DNA from: Burkholderiaceae bacterium
GTDB lineage: Bacteria > Pseudomonadota > Gammaproteobacteria > Burkholderiales > Burkholderiaceae_D
NCBI GenBank assembly: GCA_030158675.1
Contig: JAOASL010000017.1
Span: 1-55,282 of the forward strand
Length of the DNA: 55,282 nt
Direction of reading: 5' to 3'
Part shown: positions 1 to 8,038 of the stretch, piece after piece
Layout: the number at the start of each line of letters is the position of its first letter
How positions within the stretch are numbered: the first letter of the stretch is position 1
Made by a program: the position numbers and the translations under genes
The notes under the pieces: model-generated
Told to the model about the DNA's origin: nothing
The model's input: only the letters and a program-made list of their open reading frames with translations
The model's database searches: none

Positions 1-1
1 T

Positions 2-29
2 GTGGTTTACGATATTTCGGGTAAACCAC
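2..29. repeat. Perfect 9-bp inverted repeat at window edge
   Basis: GTGGTTTAC at 2-10 pairs with GTAAACCAC at 21-29 across a 10-nt spacer. It could be an operator or the stem of an RNA hairpin belonging to the gene left of the window. No T-tract follows, so it is not a typical intrinsic terminator. Confidence 0.4.
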
Positions 30-90
30 CGGCGACGATCGAGTGGGAGTGAAATTTTCTCCGAGTTACATTAACCTCTGATTGACTAAT

Positions 91-118
91 AAAGCCCTGT
101 TTTCTACGGGGCTTTATA
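91..118 (+). terminator. Intrinsic terminator-like hairpin of an upstream gene
   Basis: AAAGCCCT at 91-98 pairs (one G-T pair) with GGGGCTTT at 108-115, then a short AT-rich tail. It would end a transcript entering from the left edge and separates it from the OsmC-YcaO gene. No coding sequence is apparent in 1-188. Confidence 0.6.
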
Positions 119-188
119 TTCTGCGCGACAGCATCGTTGCGAATAATTCTGCCCCCCTCATTTTGAGGACATTTTTTAAAAGTCTCCC

Positions 189-2393
189 ATGGAAATTAAG
201 GTCAACTTTCTCGATAAGCTGCGGCTTGAAGCCAAGTTCGATGACTTCACCGTAGTCGCCGACCAGCCGATCCGCTACAAGGGCGATGGGTCGGCGCCAG
301 GGCCCTTCGACTATTTTCTGGCCTCGTCCGCTTTGTGCGCAGCTTACTTTGTGAAGTTGTATTGCGTGACCCGGAATATTCCTACCGAAAATATTCGCCT
401 GTCGCAGAACAATATTGTTGATCCGGAAAACCGCTACCAGCAGATTTTCAAGATTCAGGTGGAGTTGCCGGCGGATATTCCGGAAGTGGACCGTCGCGGT
501 ATCTTGCGCTCGATTGAGCGTTGCACCGTTAAAAAAGTGGTGCAGGCCGGACCCGAGTTCGTCATTGAAGAGGTGGAGAGTCTGGATGCAGATGCCCAGT
601 CCTTGCTGAGCCTGAAGCCAGCTTCTGACGCCGGCACCTATATCGTCGGTAAAGATCTGCCGCTGGAGCAAACCATTGCCAATATGTCCGGCATCTTGGC
701 CGACCTGGGCATCAAGATTGAAATTGCTTCGTGGCGCAATATCATCCCCAATGTGTGGTCCTTGCATATCCGCGATGCGCACTCACCGATGTGTTTTACC
801 AATGGCAAGGGTGCGACCAAGGAAAGCGCATTGGCGTCGGCCTTGGGTGAATATATCGAGCGGCTCAATAACAACCATTTCTACGCTGGTGCTTTTTGGG
901 GCGAAGACATCGCGAACCTGGCGTTTGTTCATTATCCGAACGAACGCTGGTTCAAGCCAGGCCCTGAAGATACGCTACCGGCTGACATTCTGGATGAGTA
1001 CTGCCTGCCCATTTACGATCCCGATGGCGAATTGCGCGCCTCGCACCTGTTCGACACCAACTCCGGCAATGCACAGCGCGGTATCTGCTCGCTGCCGTAT
1101 GTGCGGCAATCCGATGGCGAATTGGTGTATTTCCCGTCCAACCTGATCGAAAATTTATTCGTCAGCAATGGCATGAGCGCTGGCAATACGCTGGTCGAAG
1201 CACAAGTGCAATGTCTGTCCGAAATTTTTGAACGGGCGGTCAAGCGCGACATCCTCGAAGGTGAAATCGCTTTGCCGGATGTGCCGCACGACGTGCTGGC
1301 GAAATACCCCGGTATCCTGGCCGGGATTCAGGGCTTGGAAGCGCAGGGCTTTCCGGTGCTGGTCAAGGATGCGTCGCTGGGCGGCACGTACCCGGTGATG
1401 TGCGTCACCCTGATGAACCCGCGCACCGGTGGTGTCTTCGCCTCGTTCGGCGCGCATCCAAGCTTCGAAGTGGCGCTGGAACGCAGCCTCACCGAATTAC
1501 TGCAGGGACGCAGTTTTGAAGGACTGAACGATTTGCCTCAGCCTACCTTTGAAAGCAATGCGGTCACTGAGCCCAATAATTTTGTTGAACACTTCATCGA
1601 TTCCAGCGGCATCGTGTCGTGGCGCTTTTTCAGTGCCAAGGCGAATTTCGAATTCGTGGAATGGGATTTTTCCGGCAAAGGTGAAAACTCCAATGCGGAG
1701 GAAGCCGCAACCCTGTTCGGCATTCTCGAAGACATGGGCAAAGAAGTGTATATGGCGGTCCATGACCAGTTGGGCGCCATCGCCTGCCGGATTTTGGTGC
1801 CCGGTTATTCGGAGATTTATCCGGTCGAGGATTTAATCTGGGATAACACCAACAAGGCGCTGTTATTTCGCGCCGATATTCTGAACCTGCATCGCCTGGA
1901 CGACGCCAGCCTGACAGCTTTGCTTGAGCGTCTGGAAAACAGTGAGCTCGATGAATATTCGGATATCGCCACCCTGATCGGTATTGAATTTGACGAGAAT
2001 ACGGAATGGGGGCAGCTGACCGTGCTTGAGTTGAAGCTGCTGATCCAGCTTGCCTTGAAGCAGTATGAGGCGGCGCACGAGCTGGTGGGTGCCTTCTTGC
2101 AGTACAACGACAACACGGTCGAGCGCCGATTGTTTTATCAGGCCTTGAATGTGGTGCTGGAGGTGCTGCTCGATGAGGAACTGGCGCTGGACGACTACGT
2201 CGTCAACTTCCGTCGGATGTTTGGCCCTGCCCGGATGGATGCTGTTCTGGGATCCGTCGAGGGTAGCGTGCGCTTCTATGGGTTAACACCGACAAGCATG
2301 AAACTGGAAGGGCTCGACAGGCACCATCGCCTGATCGACAGCTACAGGAAATTACATAAGGCGCGCGCCAGTGCGGCAGCGGCAACCCACTAG
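189..2393 (+). CDS. OsmC-YcaO fusion protein (YcaO-domain, non-azoline type)
   Basis: The 734-aa protein joins two families. Residues 1 to about 140 look like an OsmC/Ohr domain, with cysteines at C50 (SSALCAAYF) and C112 (IERCTVKKV) where OsmC proteins carry their redox pair. From about residue 160 onward it resembles E. coli YcaO, including the ATP-binding-type stretch SALGEYIER near 217-225. YcaO enzymes use ATP to activate peptide-backbone amides; E. coli YcaO has been linked to beta-methylthiolation of ribosomal protein S12 by RimO. The protein ends in an Ala-rich tail without the proline-rich C-terminus of azoline-forming YcaO cyclodehydratases, and no precursor peptide or dehydrogenase gene lies beside it. 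It is probably monocistronic. The ATG at 189 has only a weak ribosome-binding site. Family assignment is firm; substrate unknown. Confidence 0.85.
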   Translation: MEIKVNFLDKLRLEAKFDDFTVVADQPIRYKGDGSAPGPFDYFLASSALCAAYFVKLYCVTRNIPTENIRLSQNNIVDPENRYQQIFKIQVELPADIPEVDRRGILRSIERCTVKKVVQAGPEFVIEEVESLDADAQSLLSLKPASDAGTYIVGKDLPLEQTIANMSGILADLGIKIEIASWRNIIPNVWSLHIRDAHSPMCFTNGKGATKESALASALGEYIERLNNNHFYAGAFWGEDIANLAFVHYPNERWFKPGPEDTLPADILDEYCLPIYDPDGELRASHLFDTNSGNAQRGICSLPYVRQSDGELVYFPSNLIENLFVSNGMSAGNTLVEAQVQCLSEIFERAVKRDILEGEIALPDVPHDVLAKYPGILAGIQGLEAQGFPVLVKDASLGGTYPVMCVTLMNPRTGGVFASFGAHPSFEVALERSLTELLQGRSFEGLNDLPQPTFESNAVTEPNNFVEHFIDSSGIVSWRFFSAKANFEFVEWDFSGKGENSNAEEAATLFGILEDMGKEVYMAVHDQLGAIACRILVPGYSEIYPVEDLIWDNTNKALLFRADILNLHRLDDASLTALLERLENSELDEYSDIATLIGIEFDENTEWGQLTVLELKLLIQLALKQYEAAHELVGAFLQYNDNTVERRLFYQALNVVLEVLLDEELALDDYVVNFRRMFGPARMDAVLGSVEGSVRFYGLTPTSMKLEGLDRHHRLIDSYRKLHKARASAAAATH

Positions 2394-2462
2394 GCTGACA
2401 TGGCCATGGCGTGGGTAAATTCAGGCCGCTGAAAGCCTGTGCCGCTTGTAAGTGGCACCAGA

Positions 2463-2487
2463 ACAAGCCCGCGATTCGCGGGCTTGT
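2463..2487. terminator. Strong bidirectional hairpin between convergent genes
   Basis: ACAAGCCCGCGA at 2463-2474 is a perfect inverted repeat of 2476-2487, with almost no loop. It lies between the convergent OsmC-YcaO gene and the secretin gene. There is no long T-tract on either side, so it may act with Rho or protect 3' ends. Confidence 0.65.
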
Positions 2488-2539
2488 GTGTATCAGACAG
2501 GCGATGAAGTCAACGCGGCACTGCTTCGTATACCCGGGT

Positions 2540-4528
2540 TCAGCGCTTGCTGAGTCCCGGCCTGCTGACCAGCGAGGCCGCTTCATTCAAGACGCCGCGC
2601 AAGCCGCTCGGATCACGCAACGGCTGGTAATGCAAATCGCCCTCACGCGTCACCCACGGCGTGGTCCGCTTGCGCAATGCCCTGGCAGTACCTTCAATGT
2701 CGCTGCCGGAGCCAACCGCCTGCGCCAGTTCAGCCAGTCGCGTGCGGGTCAACAAATCCGATTTGTCGATGTTGTCGGATCCCTCGGCGGCAGTCGGATA
2801 GCTGCCATGCCGGCGCGGGGTCAGCGACACGATGATCGAGCTCGTCGACTGCTTTTTTGACTGTTGGCTGAACAGGGTCCGCAGCAAGGGAATTTCTTTC
2901 AGAATCGGCGTGCCGGTGTCACTGGATTGCGTTTCGTTCTCCGTCAGGCCACTGATCACCAGGGTTTCGCCAAAACGTGCGGTGACGTTTGTCGTGACCG
3001 ACGTGCGGTTCGTGGCAAGCGCCTGACTGAACGAATTGCTGGCGCCAACCTGCGTGCCTGCCAGCGACGAGCGAGCGATCTTGACGTTGATATGCAGACG
3101 ATCATTGTCGATCACGGTCGGCGTTACCGACAGGCTGACGCCGATCGGTTTGTCGCTGATCGTGCTGGCAGAGCCACCTGTTCCACTGATTCCCAGCGTC
3201 AGCACGGAGCCAGAGAAAAAGCTTGATGGCAGGCGGTCGATCGCGATGATCGACGGCTGCGACAAGATCTCGTTGCGGCTGCCGAAGACGTTGGCGATGC
3301 TTAGCGCATACGAAATATAGTTCGAGCTTGGCGTGCTGCCCAGCGAGTACGACAGGGTGCTGGACAGGCTGCGGGCGTCCGGCACGCCGGTCGCGCTGCT
3401 CAGCGTCAGGGTGCGGCTGCCTGCGAGGAATACATTGAGCGCGCCGAGGAAATCCACGCCGTAGCTCGAACCGCTGATCTCTTGCAGCCGCATGATGGTG
3501 GTGTCGAATAACACCACCGGCGGTGGCGGATCACCTGCACAGACGCCGGGAATCGCCAGCAGCTTTTCGGTTTCGTCGCCGTTGGCAGGTTTGATTTCCG
3601 CGTTAGCGGCCTCGGGTGGCTTGAAAAAGCCGGGCTCCGGATCGCACTCGAACCACTTATGAATCTTGGCGCGTTCGCCGCTGCCCTTGTCGGCGCTGCT
3701 GCTCTTGTCGTTCTTGTTCGTTTTGTCGGCGCTGTGGCCTTTGTCGGTGCTGTCACCTTGGTTGGCGATGTCGCTCTTGTCGGTAGCAGCCAGCGCAACG
3801 GTCATTTGTTCGACGTCGCGCAGGCGCATGGCAAAAGCGCTCATCTCGTCGTCGGTATAACTGTAACGCTTGCGCAGCAGCGTCGGGGCTTCGACCGTTG
3901 TCTGGGTTCGTTCACCCCGCACCCCATGGTCAATCGCCGACAGCAGCGCATCGAGGCGCACCGCATTTTCGCTGGATAAGGAACTCTTCTGCGCACGCCG
4001 CAGTACCTGCTCTGCGAGGTCGATGTCGCCCACCTGATACGCCGATACCATCAGCGCCTCGAGCAGTTCGGGATCCTGGCCATTGCTGCGCGCGAGCGCC
4101 TTGGTGTAGTGCTCCACTGCCGCCGCGTAATTGTGCGCAGCATATTCAAGATGGCCGCGCAGTTGGTGCGGCAATGCCTCACGTCCGTCGAGGCGTAAAG
4201 CGACATCGTAGGCGGTAGCGGCCTGCGCATAGGTATTGCCACCCGATAGGTAGGTCAGGTGGTAAGCCAGCCCGAGCAACAGATGCAACGCAGGCGCATC
4301 AGGCCGAAGTTTCAATGCCGATTGCAGGCGCAAGACGGCGCCCTGGGGATCCTGTGCCAGCAATCGTTCGATACCTTCTTGCGCCAGTTCGGCCGGAAAG
4401 TCACGAACGATCGCCCGATTGCCCGCCGCTCTGGCGTCGGGTGCGTGGGCGCAACCCGGCAGCTGCGCAACCAGCGCAGCGGCCAGCGCCAGTCCCAGCG
4501 TACGCTGAGCCAAAGCGACAGGTGGCAT
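2540..4528 (-). CDS. TPR-secretin lipoprotein (orphan secretin)
   Basis: Predicted outer-membrane lipoprotein of about 662 aa. It has a signal peptide with lipobox LPGC (Cys near residue 26), TPR-like helical repeats at about 45-200, an Asp/Lys/Ser-rich linker at about 249-285, and a C-terminal secretin domain at about 415-575. The secretin signature includes SQPSIIAIDRLPSSF and RFGETLVISGLTENE followed by TPILKEIPLLRTLF. About 90 residues follow the secretin core and could bind a pilotin. Secretins form gated outer-membrane rings in type II/III secretion, type IV pili and phage export. The usual N-domains seem replaced by TPRs, and no ATPase, inner-membrane or pseudopilin genes are visible. 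The ATG at 4528 overlaps the TGA of the upstream gene (TGATG) and has GAGG about 7 nt before it; a GTG at 4531 is the alternative. The coupling suggests a joint role with the exported upstream protein. Domain call firm; role unknown. Confidence 0.82.
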   Translation of the reverse strand: MPPVALAQRTLGLALAAALVAQLPGCAHAPDARAAGNRAIVRDFPAELAQEGIERLLAQDPQGAVLRLQSALKLRPDAPALHLLLGLAYHLTYLSGGNTYAQAATAYDVALRLDGREALPHQLRGHLEYAAHNYAAAVEHYTKALARSNGQDPELLEALMVSAYQVGDIDLAEQVLRRAQKSSLSSENAVRLDALLSAIDHGVRGERTQTTVEAPTLLRKRYSYTDDEMSAFAMRLRDVEQMTVALAATDKSDIANQGDSTDKGHSADKTNKNDKSSSADKGSGERAKIHKWFECDPEPGFFKPPEAANAEIKPANGDETEKLLAIPGVCAGDPPPPVVLFDTTIMRLQEISGSSYGVDFLGALNVFLAGSRTLTLSSATGVPDARSLSSTLSYSLGSTPSSNYISYALSIANVFGSRNEILSQPSIIAIDRLPSSFFSGSVLTLGISGTGGSASTISDKPIGVSLSVTPTVIDNDRLHINVKIARSSLAGTQVGASNSFSQALATNRTSVTTNVTARFGETLVISGLTENETQSSDTGTPILKEIPLLRTLFSQQSKKQSTSSIIVSLTPRRHGSYPTAAEGSDNIDKSDLLTRTRLAELAQAVGSGSDIEGTARALRKRTTPWVTREGDLHYQPLRDPSGLRGVLNEAASLVSRPGLSKR

Positions 4529-5109
4529 CACTTGTCCTCGATGAACACGCCAAGCAGGTACAGGTTCCTGTCACCCACCAGTTTCGGATTGAGCTCTTCG
4601 CCAATGCCGTACACGGCGGCAAAGTTGTGCGCCTTGGTCGACGTCGTCAACTGAGCGCCGAAGGTCTTGGTCGTCTTGCCGGTTTCCGAGTCCGTCGTCG
4701 ATTTGGTGACGCCCATGGTCATGCCACTCTTGTAGTCGGTATCGCATTCATGTCCGCTGCCGGCGAAATTTTTCAAAATGCCGGAGCCGGTGCGCACATT
4801 GACCAGGCACTCGCTGGTACGCGGGCGGAAAAGTAATTGAACCTTGGTGTCGTCAGACTTGCCTTCCCAGTCATACATCTCGACGTATCGGTTCGAGTCG
4901 CTGGTGTCGCCGCCGCTGCCCAGCGTGGTCCAGGTGCCTTTGCCGCAGCTCAGCGTGTGACCATCGACTACCTTGCCTTGAAGGGGAATCACGTTGGCGC
5001 CCGTCGCGTCCTTGGTCATGAAGCATTTGCCTTCGAGTACGTCGGCGTGGCTGGCAAGTGGGGCAGCGAGCGCAGCCATGGCGGCGATCAGGGGCAGGAT
5101 TTTTTTCAT
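4528..5109 (-). CDS. Small exported four-cysteine protein, unknown function
   Basis: This 193-aa protein has a clear Sec signal peptide (MKKILPLIAAMAALAAPLAS, cleavage predicted after SHA at about 22). The mature part has exactly four cysteines (C29, C55, C101, C122), consistent with two disulfides, and is rich in Gly, Thr and Asp. I do not recognise the family. The start at 5109 is supported by the promoter module upstream, which aligns without gaps with that of the neighbouring 420-aa gene and places both ATGs at the same distance. A longer reading to 5175 would run through that promoter and lacks a signal peptide at its N-terminus. It is translationally coupled to the secretin gene. A periplasmic or surface partner of the secretin, or a substrate, is plausible inference only. 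Confidence 0.75.
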   Translation of the reverse strand: MKKILPLIAAMAALAAPLASHADVLEGKCFMTKDATGANVIPLQGKVVDGHTLSCGKGTWTTLGSGGDTSDSNRYVEMYDWEGKSDDTKVQLLFRPRTSECLVNVRTGSGILKNFAGSGHECDTDYKSGMTMGVTKSTTDSETGKTTKTFGAQLTTSTKAHNFAAVYGIGEELNPKLVGDRNLYLLGVFIEDK

Positions 5110-5139
5110 TGGAGTGAAGTATCTGAGATTTAAAGTAAG

Positions 5140-5217
5140 CCCAGTGTAGGCAGCGGATAAGGGCTGCAAAAGCACCGGGAGGTTGGTATACAGGCAGAAT
5201 TGTTGCGGGTGTTACCG
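5140..5217 (-). promoter_or_regulatory. Promoter-operator module, copy A (small exported protein)
   Basis: Read on the minus strand, two direct repeats, GTAACACCC and GCAACAATT (5215-5198), lie upstream of a 17-bp block (5156-5140) containing a TACACT -10-like hexamer (5148-5143). At 17-bp spacing the -35 would be TTTTGC, which is weak and suggests an activator. The whole 78 bp aligns without gaps to 6579-6656 (about 59 of 78 matches by my count), including all 17 bases of the -10 block. The start codon follows at the same distance in both copies. Confidence 0.6.
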
Positions 5218-5246
5218 CTGCCTTTCGGTTGCTTGGGCCGGCAGCT

Positions 5247-5268
5247 GCCGTCGGACCTGGCCGACGGC
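5247..5268 (-). terminator. Hairpin downstream of the 420-aa exported-protein gene
   Basis: GCCGTCGG (5247-5254) and CCGACGGC (5261-5268) form a perfect 8-bp stem with a 6-nt loop, 17 nt past the stop codon of the minus-strand gene. No U-tract follows, so it may cause pausing, Rho-dependent termination or 3'-end protection. It fits a separate promoter for the next gene. Confidence 0.45.
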
Positions 5269-5285
5269 GTGCTGGCGTTGAATCT

Positions 5286-6548
5286 TTATTTGGCGCAGGG
5301 GGGATCGACAGGGACCTCGGTCGTCCGGGCAGTGATGTCGTTTTTGGCGATCTGCGCCGTGATGTTCATCGTCACTGCCACGACCAGTCCCAGCGGGTCG
5401 ATCGGCTCGAGCACGCTGGTGGGCACTGCCACCAGATTGGACTGCCGATAACGCAGGTTCTTGGCGTTCTGCATAAAGACGCCGCTGGCGCCGGGCATGT
5501 AAGAATTCGGGGTCTTGCAGATGGCTTGGTTGTCGGTGTGGCCGAAGTTGCTGTATGCATCAACACAAGGCAGGCCCTCGGCCCAAGTGGGATAAGGCGA
5601 ACCCGTGGGCACCTTCATATCCTTGCTCCAGCTGCTTTCCCACTCCAGCGCCGGATGCATCCACACGCCGGAATAGGGCTTCATGAATAGCGACATGCCG
5701 CTCGAAACGATTTGGCACGCGCTCGCATTGACGGTGCCGAGGGTGGCTTTGCCGTCATGGATATATGCGCAGGCACTCCTGCTGCCATACGTCATCGGTA
5801 TCCAGCCCGGCAGTGCCGTGGTCGAAATACCGTAGGTGCCGTCGTAGGAATAAGCCGACTTGCCGGACACGGTCTTCGAAGTCATCAAGGCGGACAAGGT
5901 GCCCGCAGGCTTGACCTGATAAGTGACGGGCGAATCCTTCAGGTCATACAGGGTGCTGGTGAAGTCGAGCCGCACCGCCGTGCCGGGAGCAACCCAGTAG
6001 CTGGCTGCGGCGCTCGTCATCTGTTGCATCGTATTGGTGGTCGACGTGCCCTTCGTCTGCGTGTCGTTGTAGTTCGTGGTCAGCGTGTCCTGGACCTGAC
6101 CGCCGGGGAACTTCGCCTGCAGATTGAGCGTGTTGGTGATTGTCAGGCTCTTGGTGTCGGTCCAGGTGGCGGTCGACGTGGTGCCGACTTTGTAGGTTGT
6201 CGCCTGGCTTCCTTTCGTGGGCAGATTCGTGCAGTTCGGGAACGTAAACTGGCCTACCGATGCCGCGCTCACCACAGGCGCATTGACCAGGGTGGCCACA
6301 TCGACCTGGTTTACGCTGCCGGCCAGCGCCACGTTTTGCAGCACGAAACTGGGCGGCAGTTGAGTAGTCGGTGTGCCGGTCGCGACAGAGATAAATTTCT
6401 GGGCCAGCGGCACCGAGCCGTTAATACGACGGGCCAGTTCGTTCGTGAACGGCTCGGACGTGGTGGTGACCTGTGCTGCAGCGGTCAGCGGGGCGAGGGC
6501 GGCGCAGGCGGCCAGCGCTGCTGCGATGGCAGTCGGGCTTGTTTTCAT
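5286..6548 (-). CDS. Secreted protein with aerolysin/ETX-MTX2-like pore-forming pattern
   Basis: A 420-aa exported protein with a signal peptide ending near TAAAQ (residue 25). Residues about 105-225 show the pattern of the aerolysin-fold ETX/MTX2 beta-pore-forming family: alternating Ser/Thr-rich strands (TWTDTKSLTITNTLNL, then TTNYNDTQTKGTSTTNT), followed by WVAPGTAVRLDF, resembling the conserved V-P-P-G-T region, and a closing strand ending QVKPAGTLSA. The region after residue 225 is Trp/Tyr/Pro-rich with cysteines C260, C278, C328, C344 and C418 and no recognised domain; it may be a receptor-binding or cap domain. Such proteins oligomerise into membrane beta-barrels, though many bacterial members have no tested toxicity. 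It is preceded by promoter copy B and lies just downstream of the two-component genes. The pore-forming assignment is by pattern and needs profile or structure confirmation. Confidence 0.6.
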   Translation of the reverse strand: MKTSPTAIAAALAACAALAPLTAAAQVTTTSEPFTNELARRINGSVPLAQKFISVATGTPTTQLPPSFVLQNVALAGSVNQVDVATLVNAPVVSAASVGQFTFPNCTNLPTKGSQATTYKVGTTSTATWTDTKSLTITNTLNLQAKFPGGQVQDTLTTNYNDTQTKGTSTTNTMQQMTSAAASYWVAPGTAVRLDFTSTLYDLKDSPVTYQVKPAGTLSALMTSKTVSGKSAYSYDGTYGISTTALPGWIPMTYGSRSACAYIHDGKATLGTVNASACQIVSSGMSLFMKPYSGVWMHPALEWESSWSKDMKVPTGSPYPTWAEGLPCVDAYSNFGHTDNQAICKTPNSYMPGASGVFMQNAKNLRYRQSNLVAVPTSVLEPIDPLGLVVAVTMNITAQIAKNDITARTTEVPVDPPCAK

Positions 6549-6578
6549 GGCGGTGCTCTTGTCTCGAAGTGAAGAGCA

Positions 6579-6656
6579 CCCAGTGTAGGCAGCGGCTAAA
6601 GGCGGCTAAAGCGCAGTGAGGTTGCAGCTGCGGCCAAATTGTTGCAAGTGTTGCCG
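6579..6656 (-). promoter_or_regulatory. Promoter-operator module, copy B (pore-forming-like protein)
   Basis: On the minus strand, GCAACACTT and GCAACAATT (6654-6637) are adjacent 9-bp direct repeats, upstream of the same 17-bp block as copy A (6595-6579) with TACACT as -10 and a weak TTTAGC at -35. Offsets of the operator, the central CAACCTC patch (6624-6618), the -10 block and the start codon all differ from copy A by exactly 1439. Tandem GTAACA/GCAACA half-sites are typical of OmpR-family regulators, and one is encoded next door. Confidence 0.6.
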
Positions 6657-6675
6657 TCGCACTCGCAGGCGGGTG

Positions 6676-8031
6676 TCAAGGTGCCCGGTCGGCAGGTGCC
6701 GGCGGCAGGCGTACAACCGCATCCAGCCCACCCTGCCGGTTGAGCTCCAGCGTCAGCGTGCCGCCGTCCGTCTGCAGAAGGCGATGCACGATGGCCAGAC
6801 CCAGGCCGCTGCCAGGGCCCTTGGCACGACCGGCGTCAGTGCGCACGAAAGGGTGTCCCAGGTGTTGAAGTTCTTCGAGCGTCACGCCGGGCCCGGCATC
6901 GCTGACGCGCACGCAGACCATCCCGGCATCGAAGCGCGTGCTGACAGCCAGCCCGCAACCGGCGTAGCGCGCGGCATTGCCCATCAGGTTGGCCAGCACG
7001 CGCTGCATCGTCACTGGCCGCACCCACACAAGCGGCGGCAACCGCAGGTCGAGCTCGAATGGGTGGCCGTCGAGCTCAAGCGAAGCCGCGGCTTCGCGCA
7101 CGGCGTCATTGATGTGGAGGCGTACCGGTTCCTCGGCATCGCTGCCGGCGCGCGCGAAATCGACGAACTGGCCAATGATGGCGTCGATTTCGTCGATCGC
7201 ACGCACCACTGACTCGTCCCCGGGAGCGCTATCGCGCAGCGCCAGTGCCAGCCGCATTCTGGTCAGCGGCGTGCGCAGATCATGCGAGATGCCGGCCAGC
7301 AGCAGCGTGCGTTCCTGATCGGCCTCGGCCAGGCCGCGCGCCATCTGGTTGAAGCGGTCGGCCAGATCTGCCAGCTCGGCGGCCCCGGTCAGTGGCAGTT
7401 TGAATCCGCGCTCTCCGCGGCCCAGGCGCTCGACGGCATCACCCAGCGCTCGTAGCGGCGGCCTCAGTCGCGACTGCAGCACAGCCGCCGCACCGATGGC
7501 CAGCGCAAACAGCGCCCCGAACAGCGCTGCTACCGCCATCGGCGAAATCGGGTTGACCTTCGCCGGATAGCTCAGCCACAAGGGTGGCGCATCGGGCAAG
7601 CGGACTTCAAACCAGATCGACTGATCGGCACCGTCGCCATCGTGCCAGGCAATATGGCCGTCGCCTTTGGTGGCGGCCTGCAGCTGGGCCAGAAAAGCGG
7701 GAAGCAGTGGCCCGCGCGGTGGCCCGAAGCGCGCCTCGTTCCGATCGACCAGGCGCACTCCCGAATCTACTGACAGCGTGGCAATGAAGGCTTCGCGCTG
7801 CGCCGGCGTGGCCACGCGCGCGAACTGGCGCACGGCCTTGATATAGGCCGACACGCTGTGCGCCACGGTTTCGATGCGAGGCCGCTGTACTTTTTCAACG
7901 AAGACATAGTAGGCCAGCGCCATGCCGGCAACGACGACGAGTACGATTAGTATCGAGCTGGCGCTGAACATGGAGCGCGGCGTGCGCAGCAATCCCGCCA
8001 GGCGCGCGCGCAGGGGCATCTTGTAGTTCAT
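6676..8031 (-). CDS. EnvZ-type sensor histidine kinase
   Basis: A 451-aa inner-membrane kinase. TM1 is at about 26-44, a periplasmic sensor segment at 45-160, TM2 at about 164-185, then a HAMP domain, the phosphoacceptor helix ISHDLRTPLTRMRL (His250), the N-box NLMGNAARYAG, DAGPGV and the G2 box GSGLGLAIV. It should phosphorylate the response regulator whose stop codon lies 7 nt upstream. The periplasmic part is short and its signal is unknown. The gene ends about 20 bp from operator copy B, so the natural targets are the exported-protein genes that follow on the same strand. ATG at 8031; an in-frame ATG at 8019 is possible. Confidence 0.9.
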   Translation of the reverse strand: MNYKMPLRARLAGLLRTPRSMFSASSILIVLVVVAGMALAYYVFVEKVQRPRIETVAHSVSAYIKAVRQFARVATPAQREAFIATLSVDSGVRLVDRNEARFGPPRGPLLPAFLAQLQAATKGDGHIAWHDGDGADQSIWFEVRLPDAPPLWLSYPAKVNPISPMAVAALFGALFALAIGAAAVLQSRLRPPLRALGDAVERLGRGERGFKLPLTGAAELADLADRFNQMARGLAEADQERTLLLAGISHDLRTPLTRMRLALALRDSAPGDESVVRAIDEIDAIIGQFVDFARAGSDAEEPVRLHINDAVREAAASLELDGHPFELDLRLPPLVWVRPVTMQRVLANLMGNAARYAGCGLAVSTRFDAGMVCVRVSDAGPGVTLEELQHLGHPFVRTDAGRAKGPGSGLGLAIVHRLLQTDGGTLTLELNRQGGLDAVVRLPPAPADRAP

Positions 8032-8038
8032 GGCACCC

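Noticed and set aside
189-2393. An azoline-forming natural-product (TOMM) cluster around YcaO
   Set aside because: No precursor peptide, E1-like partner, dehydrogenase or exporter nearby, and the proline-rich C-terminus of azoline-type YcaO is missing.
2540-6548. A conventional type II secretion or type IV pilus cluster
   Set aside because: Only the secretin is recognisable; no ATPase, platform protein, prepilin peptidase or pseudopilin gene lies in the window.
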